DNA of 42,028 nucleotides from an uncultured Pseudobutyrivibrio sp. (GTDB taxonomy: Bacteria > Bacillota > Clostridia > Lachnospirales > Lachnospiraceae), in contig CAMJBT010000026.1 in assembly GCA_946403965.1 (NCBI GenBank), positions 1 to 42,028 on the forward strand. The letters are read 5' to 3'. The position numbers and the translations under genes were made by a program. Of the stretch, positions 24,638 through 34,715 are shown one piece after another. Each line of letters starts with the position of its first letter. The stretch's first letter is position 1. The notes beneath the pieces are model-generated. The model worked only from the letters and a program-made list of their open reading frames with translations, had not been told where the DNA came from and made no database searches.

Positions 24638-25051
24638 TTATGAGAAAAAGTGTGAATAAAATAACAACACAACCAGGATTACAAGCATTCCTGTGTTTAT
24701 AAAGGACAAAGTAATAAGCTTTCCCCACCTCTGCTTGTTGGCCGTTTCCAACTTCTGACTTATCTCACCTGTCACTTTGTCTAACTGAGCTTTTATAGGT
24801 GCTTCGTAATCAAGCGATCTTTGTAATCGAACCATTTTATCATCAATACCTTTTAGCATACGCTCATTTTTCAACTGAGCATTTAAAGCAGCCTGTTTAG
24901 CCTCTTTGCTATTATCATATAAAAAATCCAGAGCATCCTGCATGGAATACAGCTCTTCCTGAAGTCTACTAATCTCCTGACGGATAGCATCCTCATCCAT
25001 GCCCACATATCTATGCCTGAAAATATCTTTGCCTTTGTAATCTCCCTGCAT
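24638..25051 (-). CDS. Small coiled-coil protein with C-terminal membrane anchor
   Basis: The 137-residue protein has a long coiled coil from about 20 to 105 (DAIRQEISRLQEELYSMQDA; MVRLQRSLDYEAPIKAQLDK) and one membrane helix at about 112-134, with only three residues after it. This is a tail-anchored layout with the coiled coil in the cytoplasm. ATG 25051 follows GGGAGAAGAGG; the frame is open 33 bp farther but without a ribosome site. It is followed after 15 bp by the membrane-anchored protein gene. Function unknown. Confidence 0.7.
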   Translation of the reverse strand: MQGDYKGKDIFRHRYVGMDEDAIRQEISRLQEELYSMQDALDFLYDNSKEAKQAALNAQLKNERMLKGIDDKMVRLQRSLDYEAPIKAQLDKVTGEISQKLETANKQRWGKLITLSFINTGMLVILVVLLFYSHFFS

Positions 25052-25202
25052 AACCTCTTCTCCCTTGAGTTTTTGCAAATACAAAACGATGGCTTATTAT
25101 TTTCCCCACCTAATAATTTCTTTATTAAATTTTAACACTTTTAACTACATTTTGTATAGACAATATATCAAATTGCCACATTTCGTGCGATAATAACAAA
25201 CC

Positions 25203-26471
25203 CTACCAATGAGTTTTATGCTCATCAATTATCTCATTTGTTTCGGTGTTCACAAGATAAAAACCTTTTAGTATAGCCTCCGTCTGGCCAAGGGAATTCC
25301 CCTCCTCATCCAAAGGTTCTGCTTCAAGCACCAATTCCAGACACTCATTACCATTTTCATCATTTTTTATTCCATTATCATAGAGATTGTATTCAAAATC
25401 TTCATCCCTATCGATAGTGCCTCGCACAACCCCTTTGGCTGTGTAGCTCAGCTTCACATCAGTAAAATCATCAATAATTTCTTCCTGAACAAGATAGTTT
25501 GCAAGAGCTATCATGTGATTCATAATATCAATATCATTCACAGGTTCCGAAGATGCATCTATGTAATAATCATCTTCATAATCATCCTCATAAGAATAAT
25601 AATCATCATTATATTCATCATAGATTGCAGTATTATCTTCTGACGTACCAACAAAAATATTTCTGAAGGAATCTACAATCAAAAAAGCATTTATAAAAAA
25701 CGTAATCATAAAAATTATTATGGTTACAACAATCTTTATAAGCTTTTCCTGTCGTCCTGCAATTACATTTGAAATAATATATGTGAACACAGCAGCCATT
25801 GAAAGTGCCATTAGCAAAGACTGAATATCAAAAATAATCTTTGGGATACCGTAGGCTACAAGCACCTCGTTGTCTAAACCTTCAATAACACAGGATATTC
25901 CAAGAATCAAAAAAACTAAAAACGACAAATAGAAAACAACTGTTTTTGGCTTTTGCAAGAGTTGAACATCAACAGTCTTTTGAGGGCTTTCAATCCAAGT
26001 TGCAAGGACTTGATAATCCTTGTTCTTTATTGGTTTTCTGCTAAGTGACAAAGCTTTTTTGCACATTTCCTTATCACCTTTTATGGCCTCAAGACGACCA
26101 CAGGCTAGTGCAAATACAGAAGAATAATTTTTGTTTTTATGCCAAAATTTCGCATATAAATAAAGATTGAAATATATACGTTCCTGCACATCAAGTTTTA
26201 CAACCTTTGAACGAACAATGTGCATTATCAATATAGTAAATCCTACAAACAGGAAAAATGCACTACATGCCAAATATAAATAAAATGCGACATCATCATA
26301 TATAGCCAACTGAACCTTTTGTTTTACAAAAAACAGCATCAGAAATACATATGCCACAATATAAAAGGCTAGTATTCCAATACTTAGCATTCTTCTTTTT
26401 GCCCACGCAACACCTACCGATGTACCATCAAGAGAAGAAATATCAAATTCATTTTCATCATAATAATTCAT
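25203..26471 (-). CDS. Multi-pass membrane protein of unknown function with acidic extracytoplasmic domain
   Basis: The 422 residues have about 28 cytoplasmic residues, then two membrane helices (32-55, 65-90), a cytoplasmic stretch to about 170, three more helices (about 178-198, 210-235, 245-268), and a C-terminal extracytoplasmic domain. That domain begins with an extreme Asp/Glu/Tyr run near 285-305 (YSYEDDYEDDYYI) and continues as a beta-rich region (LSYTAKGVVRGTIDRDEDFE). No family is recognised. The start follows GAGG. It has no obvious terminator before the next operon 150 bp away. The acidic run could bind cations. Confidence 0.7.
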   Translation of the reverse strand: MNYYDENEFDISSLDGTSVGVAWAKRRMLSIGILAFYIVAYVFLMLFFVKQKVQLAIYDDVAFYLYLACSAFFLFVGFTILIMHIVRSKVVKLDVQERIYFNLYLYAKFWHKNKNYSSVFALACGRLEAIKGDKEMCKKALSLSRKPIKNKDYQVLATWIESPQKTVDVQLLQKPKTVVFYLSFLVFLILGISCVIEGLDNEVLVAYGIPKIIFDIQSLLMALSMAAVFTYIISNVIAGRQEKLIKIVVTIIIFMITFFINAFLIVDSFRNIFVGTSEDNTAIYDEYNDDYYSYEDDYEDDYYIDASSEPVNDIDIMNHMIALANYLVQEEIIDDFTDVKLSYTAKGVVRGTIDRDEDFEYNLYDNGIKNDENGNECLELVLEAEPLDEEGNSLGQTEAILKGFYLVNTETNEIIDEHKTHW

Positions 26472-26550
26472 GTTTCAAATTCCTCTAAACCTTAATTTTA
26501 TGTATAATCCCACACTGACAATTGTACCATTGCATCTACCTCCAAACAAC

Positions 26551-26580
26551 GAAAAAGAGACGGCAATTGGTTGCCGTCTC
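26551..26580 (-). terminator. Terminator of the MCP-binding protein operon
   Basis: A perfect 10-bp stem (GAGACGGCAA and its complement, 4-nt loop) is followed by TTTTTC on the minus strand, 20 bp past the stop of the binding-protein gene. Confidence 0.92.
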
Positions 26581-26600
26581 AATATTCTTAAGTAATAATA

Positions 26601-27590
26601 TTATTCTGTAATATATTGATCTACATTGCTTGAATCAACTCTTTCGAAAGGAACCCAGATATATTTACCATCTTCTGTTGCTCCTTCTATATCCTTTACA
26701 TTATCTCCATTTGCCAGCTTTAATGCTGCCTCAACTGCTGCCTCTCCTTGTCCAACACCAGACTGATATACAGTAAGTGCCATATCACCGTTTTTAATTG
26801 CTTCACATGCATCACCTGCTGCATTTACTCCCATTATTGGCACATTATTAAGATTGACACCATTTTCCTTGCAATATTCAACTATGCCCATGGCCATAGT
26901 ATCATTGTTGCAAAGTATACAGTCTAAGGCATTTCCTGTGCTAAGGAATATTTCAAACATATCCTTTGCTTTACCTTTGTCCCAATCTGCATAGTCTTCA
27001 AACACATAATTGATTTGTTTTCCACTTTTATCAAATACCCGCTTTGCTCCTTTTGTTCTTCCATCTGTAGCAGACTGGCCTCTAGGTCCTTTTATAATCA
27101 TCACATTCAATTCTGATTTTGAGCCTAGTTTTTCTAATGCATATTCAGCTTGAAATTGTCCAGCAACATTTTCATCAGAACCAACATATATATATTTATT
27201 AGCTGTCAGTCTTTTATCAGCAGGGCAGTTACATATAAATATAATAGGAATATCTCCTGCTATCGCCTCCAGTTCTACAGCTGTATCTGCAGAAACAGGA
27301 CCGCATATAATCACATCATAATCCTGTTGAACAGCACTTTTCACTTGTTCTACCTGCTTTTCTATGGAATCCTCAGCAAATCCCACTTCAATGCTAGCCC
27401 CTTCTGCTTTTGCCTTAGCTTGTGCCGCCTCAACCAGCGTTCCCCTAAAGCTGCCAGGTTTCGCTTCATTATACATAGTAAGATATATTTTTGTTCCACC
27501 ACTACTTCCTACAGAGCTATTTCCACAAGCAGATAGCAACATCATCCCCGCCAGCATGGCACACATTACGATTCGGAGTGTTCTTTTCAT
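26601..27590 (-). CDS. Sugar-binding lipoprotein (ribose-binding type) coupled to a chemoreceptor
   Basis: The 329-residue protein has a lipoprotein signal (lipobox LLSACGN). The binding-protein fold is seen in QVKSAVQQDYDVIICGPVSADTAV, IIFICNCPAD, KGPRGQSATDGRTKGAKRVF, CILCNNDTMAMGIVEYCKENG and PIMGVNAAGDACEAI. ATG 27590 lies one base after the MCP stop codon, and its ribosome site AAGGAGG is inside the last MCP codons, so translation is coupled. An upstream in-frame start inside the MCP gene lacks support. No permease or ATPase is adjacent. It probably delivers a sugar signal to the receptor. Confidence 0.88.
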   Translation of the reverse strand: MKRTLRIVMCAMLAGMMLLSACGNSSVGSSGGTKIYLTMYNEAKPGSFRGTLVEAAQAKAKAEGASIEVGFAEDSIEKQVEQVKSAVQQDYDVIICGPVSADTAVELEAIAGDIPIIFICNCPADKRLTANKYIYVGSDENVAGQFQAEYALEKLGSKSELNVMIIKGPRGQSATDGRTKGAKRVFDKSGKQINYVFEDYADWDKGKAKDMFEIFLSTGNALDCILCNNDTMAMGIVEYCKENGVNLNNVPIMGVNAAGDACEAIKNGDMALTVYQSGVGQGEAAVEAALKLANGDNVKDIEGATEDGKYIWVPFERVDSSNVDQYITE

Positions 27591-27591
27591 A

Positions 27592-29589
27592 TCAGTTCTC
27601 CTCCTTCTCAATCTTAAACATTGCAACCTGATTGGCAAGTTCTTCAGCTGACCTTGTTAATTCTTTTGCATCACTAGCCACCGTCTCACTATTTCCAGTA
27701 ATATGATTTGCCTGTTCCACCATGTTATCTGATGTTGCAAGAATTTCCTCTGAACTTGCAGCCTGTTCCTCGGAGATAGCAGCTACACTGCTTGCAACTT
27801 CATCAACCTTCTCAACCTTTTCTATCATTTCCTGAACCAATGTATTAACCTCATCGATATTAGCAAAAATGACATCAAATGTTTTAAGAGCGCCTCCTAC
27901 AAGCTCACTACTATTATTAATATTGTCCACGCTATTATCAGCCTGGGCTACAGCATCCTTAACCAATTCATTTATTTCATAAATTAAACCTTCAATACTT
28001 GAAACAGACTCTGCACTACTTTTTGCTAATTTCCCAATTTCTGTTGCAACAACTGCAAATCCCTTTCCTGCTTCGCCAACACGAGCGGCCTCTATTGAAG
28101 CGTTCAACGACAATAGGTTGGTTTCTTCTGCTATATTACTGATTACACTTGTAATATTAGTAATTTCACCTGATGCAGTTCCCACCTTATCAATGGCAGC
28201 CTGAAGTTTGGTAACAGAATCATTAATCGACTTCATAGCATCGCCTACATTCTGCATGTCTGTCTTTCCTTCTTCTGAAACCTCCACTGTTTCTTTCATC
28301 TTCGTGTCAACTTTGGCACCATTTTCTCTTGTTTCAGCAACTACCATAGCAAGTGTAGTTGCATTTTCTGCAATTTCATTTACAGAAACAGAAAGTTGCT
28401 CAACAGTATTGTTAAGTTCTTGCATTGATTGACTTTGCGTGCGAGACGCATCATACATCTGTCCAGAAACAGTCGTGCTATTATCCGCCTGCATATGTAG
28501 CTTACCAGAAACTCCATGAATCGAAGAAATCATTTGACGCATTGAATCAATGAATTTTTCCACATGAACGCTCATTAAGCCAATTTCATCTCTACTTTTT
28601 GTATCAACAGATACAGTAAAATCTCCATCTGTCATTGCAGTAATAGCTTCTGTCAAATTCTTAACAGGGCTAATCACTATATGAACCACTCTGGCAATCA
28701 AAATTCCCAGTAACAGCAATGATATTGCACCAATAATAATCATCGCTGTTCTGATCAACTTAACATCCTTATAAACCACTGCAGATGGTACATACGAAAC
28801 CAAAATCCAGTTTGTACCTTCTACTTCCATGAAATATGTGATATTTTTATCAATTTCATCTGGTGTCAGGTCGTAATCAGCTATTTTTGCTGCTGCCCCT
28901 TGTAAAAACTTTCCAGATGCACTTGAAATCTTCGTAGAAATCAGGCTGTTGTCACGATGAGCCAATATTGTTCCATTACTTGCATCAACAAGGAATGTCT
29001 GAGCATCATCCATCTGGACAAAACTATTAACAATAATACTGATTCTCTGAAGAGACATATCAGCAGACAGTACCTTTAGGACACCTGATTTATCATTGAG
29101 TATACCTGATGCACTAATTACTGCTTCACCGGCAGCATTAGTATAGGCAGATGTAAATCCCATATTTAATCTGGTAAGACCTTCGTTGTACCAAATGGAA
29201 TCTGTAACACTGCCCTTATTACCTTCAAATTCCCCAGCTGTGATTATCCTACCATTCTGCTCTCCAATATAGAGACCGTCTGGATAGTTATCATCGAAAC
29301 CATAATATTGGTCCAGCATACCTTGAAGTTGTTCCTCATCTGGTTGTGTGCCCTCGATTGTCTGCTTAACGATTTGGAAAGCAGCAAGATTTTCATTTAA
29401 CCAAGATTCAATTTCGCTAGCCTGACTTTCAATTGATGAGCGCAGTAAATTCTGAGAGTATTGTGTTAAAAGATTTTTGGAAATAATGTAGGAAATGCCA
29501 ATTAACAGCACTACAATTAGAATTACCACTGGAAGAATGACACCTAATAACTTGGTCTTTATCGAGACCATACCTTCTTTTTTATCCAT
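27592..29589 (-). CDS. Methyl-accepting chemotaxis protein
   Basis: Transmembrane chemoreceptor, 665 residues. It has a membrane helix at about 11-32, an extracytoplasmic dCache-type sensor at about 35-280, a second helix at about 288-308, a HAMP domain at about 308-362 ([20 protein letters not shown]), and a long cytoplasmic signalling coil. The hairpin signature is [22 protein letters not shown]-terminal pentapeptide for CheR tethering is not seen. The start follows GGAAGG. It is followed by the sugar-binding lipoprotein gene with one base between. Promoter and operator lie at 29660-29697. Confidence 0.95.
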   Translation of the reverse strand: MDKKEGMVSIKTKLLGVILPVVILIVVLLIGISYIISKNLLTQYSQNLLRSSIESQASEIESWLNENLAAFQIVKQTIEGTQPDEEQLQGMLDQYYGFDDNYPDGLYIGEQNGRIITAGEFEGNKGSVTDSIWYNEGLTRLNMGFTSAYTNAAGEAVISASGILNDKSGVLKVLSADMSLQRISIIVNSFVQMDDAQTFLVDASNGTILAHRDNSLISTKISSASGKFLQGAAAKIADYDLTPDEIDKNITYFMEVEGTNWILVSYVPSAVVYKDVKLIRTAMIIIGAISLLLLGILIARVVHIVISPVKNLTEAITAMTDGDFTVSVDTKSRDEIGLMSVHVEKFIDSMRQMISSIHGVSGKLHMQADNSTTVSGQMYDASRTQSQSMQELNNTVEQLSVSVNEIAENATTLAMVVAETRENGAKVDTKMKETVEVSEEGKTDMQNVGDAMKSINDSVTKLQAAIDKVGTASGEITNITSVISNIAEETNLLSLNASIEAARVGEAGKGFAVVATEIGKLAKSSAESVSSIEGLIYEINELVKDAVAQADNSVDNINNSSELVGGALKTFDVIFANIDEVNTLVQEMIEKVEKVDEVASSVAAISEEQAASSEEILATSDNMVEQANHITGNSETVASDAKELTRSAEELANQVAMFKIEKEEN

Positions 29590-29659
29590 GTGTTGTACCT
29601 TCCTTTAAACCGAAACACATTTACAGGTCGTTCTAGTAGATAATTGTAAGATATAAACA

Positions 29660-29688
29660 ATTATAACACGGCATCATATTGTGCACAA
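29660..29688 (-). promoter_or_regulatory. Promoter of the MCP-binding protein operon
   Basis: Minus strand: -35 TTGTGC, 17-bp spacer, TGT then -10 TATAAT (extended -10). The leader is about 65 nt. Confidence 0.7.
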
Positions 29689-29697
29689 TGCACAATA
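29677..29697. promoter_or_regulatory. Inverted-repeat operator over the -35 of the MCP operon
   Basis: Perfect 9-bp arms (TATTGTGCA and its complement) are separated by 3 bp. The repeat covers the -35 box, so a bound regulator would block RNA polymerase. No matching copy was noticed elsewhere in the window. Confidence 0.58.
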
Positions 29698-29760
29698 GAA
29701 AAATTCACAGAATAGATATATAATTATCACATTTTACTTAAAACCTATCTTTTTATAGTA

Positions 29761-29796
29761 AAAAAGACAGTGAACCAAAGTCCACTGCCTTTTTTT
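29761..29796 (-). terminator. Terminator of the GH30 operon
   Basis: The 9-bp stem AAGGCAGTG with CACTGTCTT (one wobble, 10-nt loop) is flanked by A- and T-runs on both sides, directly after the GH30 stop codon. Confidence 0.85.
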
Positions 29797-31134
29797 CTAA
29801 TTATATTCCTTGGTCTCCAACAGGAATGTAACAATAGAATGGGGTTTCTGTTCTATTTTGCCTGTCTTATCCTTCAAGGTAAGATTGTATGAGATTTCTT
29901 TATCTGTTCTATTTAAAGCGACTACTGCAATGGTGCCATCCTCATTTAAGAAACCACAGGTCTCAATATCTGATGTAAAGGATGAAACCAGTATTCTCTT
30001 AGCTCCCGGTGTGATGAATCTGCTAAAATGACCAATATAGTAATAGGAGAGGTTTATATCAATCTTGTCATTTTCAATATCACACATAACAGGGGCACTG
30101 CAATAATTGCCCACATGATTTGGACCGCCTTCTGAATTTAAATAAATATTCCAATCAAGCCAGCCATTTGTTCCTGCCACCAGATTTCCCACCATATCAT
30201 GTGCGTACATTTCTGCGTGTGCAAGCTGATTGCTTCCATCAAATCTGGAATATTCCACACAGCCCTCTGTAAATAAAAGTTCTTTATCAGGATATTGCTC
30301 TCTAACCGCCTTTAGTGCTTCGAAATGATCACCGGTATACCAGTGATAACCAATTCCATCAATAACATTTTCAGCGTCATCCACATCAAATGTCTTTTCT
30401 AAACGTTCTACAATAATATCCTTATTGTGATCCCATACATTAATCTTTACATTACTATGTCCATTGCAAGACAATGCTGGCTTTAGATAGTCTCTGACAA
30501 ACTCTGCTTCTTCAGCACCTGTAAAAGTACATGAATCCCATGTCTGCACTGCAGCCGGCTCATTTTGAACTGTAAGTCTGCTAATATGAATTCCTTCCTT
30601 ATCGTACATATCCAAATATGTAGCAATCATTGATGCCCACATTGATTTGAAGCTGTCCATAAGTTTTCCACCATGGTTCATCTCCTGATTAGTTTTCATA
30701 AAACCAGGTGGGCTCCAAGGGGATGCCAAAATAGATATTCTGCTATTCTTTTTCAATGCTGCCTTGATTAAAGGAATCAGATATTCTTTGTCTCTTTCAA
30801 TAGAGAAGCTGGTTAGTAGCTTATCTGTAGGCTCGTTTATATAAGCATAATTTCCCAGTGAGAAATCGCAACTTTGAATATGGGTACGACAAAAACTATA
30901 TCGATTCCCCTTAGTTCCAAAATACAAATCAATAAGCTTTTTCTTTGACGCCTCTCCCATATTAGCATAGGTGTATGCTGCCGCCTCGGTAAATGCCCCT
31001 CCAAATCCTACAATCTTCTGATATGTATGGTTTGGATAAACCTTTAGCTGATTGAATTCACCGATTGGCCCCTCCTTGAAACTCAATGTTTTTTCTATTA
31101 ACTGTTCATTCTCATCTGAGAAATATACTTTCAT
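29797..31134 (-). CDS. Glycoside hydrolase family 30, cytoplasmic
   Basis: Retaining beta-glycosidase, probably cleaving imported oligosaccharides. The 445 residues open the (beta/alpha)8 barrel with GFGGAFTEAAAYTYANM near 43, and have SPWSPPGFMK near 138. The acid/base Glu192 is in LTVQNEP and the nucleophile Glu290 in LLFTEGCVEY. A beta-sandwich C-terminal domain follows. No signal peptide is seen, so it acts inside the cell. The start follows GAGGGTG, 36 bp after the binding-protein gene, as the last gene of the permease operon. Family members act on glucosylceramide, beta-1,6-glucan or xylan; which applies cannot be read here. Confidence 0.92.
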   Translation of the reverse strand: MKVYFSDENEQLIEKTLSFKEGPIGEFNQLKVYPNHTYQKIVGFGGAFTEAAAYTYANMGEASKKKLIDLYFGTKGNRYSFCRTHIQSCDFSLGNYAYINEPTDKLLTSFSIERDKEYLIPLIKAALKKNSRISILASPWSPPGFMKTNQEMNHGGKLMDSFKSMWASMIATYLDMYDKEGIHISRLTVQNEPAAVQTWDSCTFTGAEEAEFVRDYLKPALSCNGHSNVKINVWDHNKDIIVERLEKTFDVDDAENVIDGIGYHWYTGDHFEALKAVREQYPDKELLFTEGCVEYSRFDGSNQLAHAEMYAHDMVGNLVAGTNGWLDWNIYLNSEGGPNHVGNYCSAPVMCDIENDKIDINLSYYYIGHFSRFITPGAKRILVSSFTSDIETCGFLNEDGTIAVVALNRTDKEISYNLTLKDKTGKIEQKPHSIVTFLLETKEYN

Positions 31135-31170
31135 TTATTCACCCTCATATACTCGCTGAAATGATCTCAT

Positions 31171-32814
31171 TTACTCTGAAATCTTTTCAGCGTTTCTTTT
31201 CATTTTTTCTGTCTTTACTTTTACTATATCGTTCCAGCTATTTTCATCCAGGAACTGCTTGTATGCCTTAAGTGTGCTATCAAAAGCAGCATCATCTTTT
31301 GCACGAATCAATGATACCAATGTTGATGACCAGTTTGTTTTAATTGCAGCATTTGCTCTTGCTTCTGCTGTGCCTGCATCCGGGTCAACATTTTCCAAAA
31401 TATAGTGATGGTAGAGCTTTCCTCTGCCCCATTCCTGAATCTGAACAATAGATTCTGGGAATGCATCCACTCCTAATTTTCTATACTTGTCATGTCCAAA
31501 TGGAATGAATTCAGCAAGACGCATCTCCTTTTTAAAACGGTCATTGTCTTTAAGCTGCAATTCCTTTGCCTCATCTGTTAGTTCATATAATCCATCAGAA
31601 TTGATTGTATAGGTCTCACCTTCCACACCATATGTTGTAAGAATCTGGCCTTCATCAGACAACAAATATGTATACAGCTGAATTGCCTTTGCTGGATCCT
31701 TACAGGTCTTTGATATGTATGTAACCATCCATCCACTTAAACCTGCCTGATTAAGCTTTGGTTCATTTCCTACTGTGCTGGCAGGACCATCAATCGCAAT
31801 ATACTTATGTCCTGTATCATTTGTAAATTGTGTCAAGAAACCAGACTGTTGAGGCACGCCCGCCATCATTACACAGCCATACTTTCCTATACTCAGTTTT
31901 TCCTGCCATGCAGTGTTGTCGTCTGTAAAGCTGTCATCATTAATAAGACCATCTCTATATGCCTCATTTAATGTCTTTACCCAAGAAAGATAATCCTCAT
32001 CAAGGTTTCTGTCATAAAAACTATTATCATTATCCGCAAGAGGTACACCAATGTAATCCTGTAGTATATCCCCTAGAGAACTTGTTCCATCAGTCTCAAA
32101 ATTATTGAATCCAAATGGTACCAACTCTGGATACTTAGCTTTTATGTCCTTTAATGCAGCAATAAACTGCTCTTTAGTTTTCATCTCAGGCTTTCCAATA
32201 GCTTCATAAACATCATCTCTTATAACAAAGGCACTACTTGCTTCGATATCTCCATTTTCATAATCAGCTATTGTATTTGAGTAATTTGCATATCCATATG
32301 TTTTATCATCAGATAGCTTAAACCAATTTAAAGTATCCTCTGCTGCAACCTTATAGAAATATGGATCATAATTGTCTGCCAGATCCTGCAATGAATATGC
32401 CCATGTATCTGCTTTCTGAGCAATGCTTGAGTTTGCATCAAACACTGTTATAATGTCTGGCATATCCCCGCTTGCAAAAAATGTGTTTAACTTTGTGTCA
32501 TCTCCTACAGAAAATTCCACATTAAGCTTCATATCTTCCTTAATCTTTTTGGTAACAACATCATTACCCCACTCTGTATTCCACCAATCCGCATTTACGT
32601 ACCAGCTCAATGTAGAGCTTTCCTTGGTGTCTAACTGCCAAGCTGGAACATTTTCATCTAATGTATAACGCCCATCTTCCACAACACCATCTTCTCCTGT
32701 TACTACCATTTTTCCACCTGCGGAACTCTTTGAATCTCCACAGCCTGTCATGGTTCCAACTGCAATTGTAGACATCATTGCAAAGGCAACCACTCTTCTT
32801 CCCTTCTTCATCAT
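31171..32814 (-). CDS. Carbohydrate ABC transporter substrate-binding lipoprotein (LplA type)
   Basis: The 547-residue protein has a lipoprotein signal (lipobox MTGCGDS). A large two-domain binding-protein body follows, with the family 1 features YGYANYSNT, FVIRDDVYEAIGKPEMKTKEQF, and AGLSGWMVTYISKTCKDPAKAIQLYTYLLSDEGQ. It captures a saccharide for the two permeases encoded just upstream. ATG 32814 has GGAGG eight bases before it; the frame-first ATG (32829) overlaps that site and is rejected. The length and permease partners are typical of lpl/ytc-type systems. Confidence 0.92.
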   Translation of the reverse strand: MMKKGRRVVAFAMMSTIAVGTMTGCGDSKSSAGGKMVVTGEDGVVEDGRYTLDENVPAWQLDTKESSTLSWYVNADWWNTEWGNDVVTKKIKEDMKLNVEFSVGDDTKLNTFFASGDMPDIITVFDANSSIAQKADTWAYSLQDLADNYDPYFYKVAAEDTLNWFKLSDDKTYGYANYSNTIADYENGDIEASSAFVIRDDVYEAIGKPEMKTKEQFIAALKDIKAKYPELVPFGFNNFETDGTSSLGDILQDYIGVPLADNDNSFYDRNLDEDYLSWVKTLNEAYRDGLINDDSFTDDNTAWQEKLSIGKYGCVMMAGVPQQSGFLTQFTNDTGHKYIAIDGPASTVGNEPKLNQAGLSGWMVTYISKTCKDPAKAIQLYTYLLSDEGQILTTYGVEGETYTINSDGLYELTDEAKELQLKDNDRFKKEMRLAEFIPFGHDKYRKLGVDAFPESIVQIQEWGRGKLYHHYILENVDPDAGTAEARANAAIKTNWSSTLVSLIRAKDDAAFDSTLKAYKQFLDENSWNDIVKVKTEKMKRNAEKISE

Positions 32815-32837
32815 AAATAAAACCTCCATAAATACAT

Positions 32838-33707
32838 TTATTCTTTCACAGCACCTAGCATCATTCCTGATACAAAGTGCTTTTGAAGCAATGGATAAAT
32901 AATCAAAATAGGCACTGTTGTAATCACTATTGTTGATAACTGAATTCCCTTTGATGTCGTCTCTAAAACTACAGTTCCTATAGTGTTCATAGTCGCTGCC
33001 TGCTGCTGAACAATAATGTCATAAAGCTTCATCTGCACAGGATATAACCCCGGATCCGTGATATAAAGCTTAGCTGTCATGAAATCATTCCACTGGAACA
33101 CTCCATTGAACAAAGCAATTGTTGCTAAAGCAGGCTTTGAAAGTGGCATAACTATTCTGGTAAAGCAAGTCCAAACTCCTCCACCGTCAATTTTGGCTGA
33201 TTCCTCCAAAGAAGCAGGAACCTGTCTAAAAAAGTTCATTAATATAACCACGTCATAATAGCTAAACAACTGTGGGATGATATACACAAGAAAGTTATTA
33301 AGAAGGCCAAGCTTTCTCATCAATAAATATGTAGGAATCATTCCGCCTGAAAAAAACAGTGTTATAACTCCCATCACTGTATACAACTTTCTAAATTTCA
33401 GTTCTTTCTTGCTGAGAGCATAAGCAACAACTGAGCAGAAAAACACGTGTGTTACAACTCCAATTACAGTTTTTAAAACTGATATTAAATAGGCTCTCCA
33501 GATACTGCTATCCTTCAGTACCGCCTTGTAATTATCAACCGTCCATTCCTTTGGGAAAAACACAAAATTTCCTTCTGCCAGGCATTTACTACTAGCAAAT
33601 GAAGATGCCAGAATGTTTAAAACTGGTGCAAGTATAATTATTGAGATCAATGTAACTAAAAAGACATTGAAAATATTAAAAGCTTTTGTCGAACTAAAAC
33701 GTCCCAT
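32838..33707 (-). CDS. Carbohydrate ABC transporter permease (LplC type)
   Basis: The 289-residue membrane protein has six predicted helices. The ABC permease coupling motif is EESAKIDGGGVWTCFTRIVMPLSKPALATI (EAA loop) near 170-200. Family-typical ends are FKEWTV-like FFPKEWTVDNYKAV near the start and QKHFVSGMMLGAVKE at the C-terminus. It forms a heterodimer with the product of the upstream gene. The start follows GAGGAGAAGG, 11 bp after the first permease. No ATPase gene is in the operon, which is usual for this class. Confidence 0.94.
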   Translation of the reverse strand: MGRFSSTKAFNIFNVFLVTLISIIILAPVLNILASSFASSKCLAEGNFVFFPKEWTVDNYKAVLKDSSIWRAYLISVLKTVIGVVTHVFFCSVVAYALSKKELKFRKLYTVMGVITLFFSGGMIPTYLLMRKLGLLNNFLVYIIPQLFSYYDVVILMNFFRQVPASLEESAKIDGGGVWTCFTRIVMPLSKPALATIALFNGVFQWNDFMTAKLYITDPGLYPVQMKLYDIIVQQQAATMNTIGTVVLETTSKGIQLSTIVITTVPILIIYPLLQKHFVSGMMLGAVKE

Positions 33708-33718
33708 ATCCTTCTCCT

Positions 33719-34615
33719 CTATAAAACCGACCCGTCATTTAATCGCTTGGTAACCTGATTTGCCAAAAGCAACAGGATTACCGAAACTACTGATACTCCA
33801 AGCCCTACTGCAGTGGCGTATGAAAAATCTCCCTGAGTGAGACCCATTCTATAAACATATGAATCAATTACCTCTGCCTTACTAAGGTTTTGTGAATTCA
33901 TCAAAACCAGAGTCTGATCAAGATTTGATTTCAACAAACTACTTATTGTCAAAATGAAATTCAAACTAATAATTGTGGAAAGCATTGGTAATGTAATACT
34001 TACAATCTGTTTAAGCTTTCCTGCCCCATCAATCTTTGCTGCTTCATAATAAGTAGGATCAATGCCTGCCATAGTGGCCAGATAAAGAATTGTTCCCCAT
34101 CCTGCTTCCTTCCATGTATCTGACAAAACAGCTATCATCCAGTACTTGCCAGGGTCTAACAGAAAATTCTTAGGTTTTGCAAGTATGCCCGAGTTCACCA
34201 AAATAGTATTTATCATACCATTTGTAGAAAGCCAGTTGACCACCATTCCACCAAGGATAATCCATGATAGAAAGTGAGGAAGATAAGAAATAGTTTGTGT
34301 AATTCTCTTAAACGGACCATCCTTTAGCTCATAAATCATAATGGCTAAAACAATTGGAGTGGTGAAACCAATCAAAAGCTTTAATAAGCTTATTCCTAGT
34401 GTATTAACAACGGATTGCCAAAAATATTTATCCGTCGCTATAATCCTGAAATTTTCTAAGCCCACCCATCTAGCTGTGTCGATAGTGTCTATTACCGTAT
34501 AATTTTTAAAAGCAATGGTCAGACCATAAATTGGGTAATAGCAAAAAATCAACATGAATATCACCCCTGGGATAATCATGAGTTGCAAGGGGATTTGTTT
34601 TCTAAATTCTCTCAT
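33719..34615 (-). CDS. Carbohydrate ABC transporter permease (LplB type), first gene of the operon
   Basis: The 298-residue membrane protein has six predicted helices. It begins with a short positively charged segment and IPLQLMIIPGVIFMLIFCYYPIYG. The EAA coupling loop is DPTYYEAAKIDGAGKLKQIVSITLPML near 190-215. It leads the operon permease-permease-binding protein-GH30. The start follows GAGGTG. Its promoter (34716-34743) faces the divergent AraC gene and adjoins the conserved 44-bp element. Confidence 0.94.
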   Translation of the reverse strand: MREFRKQIPLQLMIIPGVIFMLIFCYYPIYGLTIAFKNYTVIDTIDTARWVGLENFRIIATDKYFWQSVVNTLGISLLKLLIGFTTPIVLAIMIYELKDGPFKRITQTISYLPHFLSWIILGGMVVNWLSTNGMINTILVNSGILAKPKNFLLDPGKYWMIAVLSDTWKEAGWGTILYLATMAGIDPTYYEAAKIDGAGKLKQIVSITLPMLSTIISLNFILTISSLLKSNLDQTLVLMNSQNLSKAEVIDSYVYRMGLTQGDFSYATAVGLGVSVVSVILLLLANQVTKRLNDGSVL

Positions 34616-34715
34616 AACACACCTCTTTATATAATTTCTTCTCCTGGCTGATTAATATTTTTAAAATAGGTCAATTCCGCTAAACCTTTAAAATATTTAT
34701 CAGCTGTTATATATA

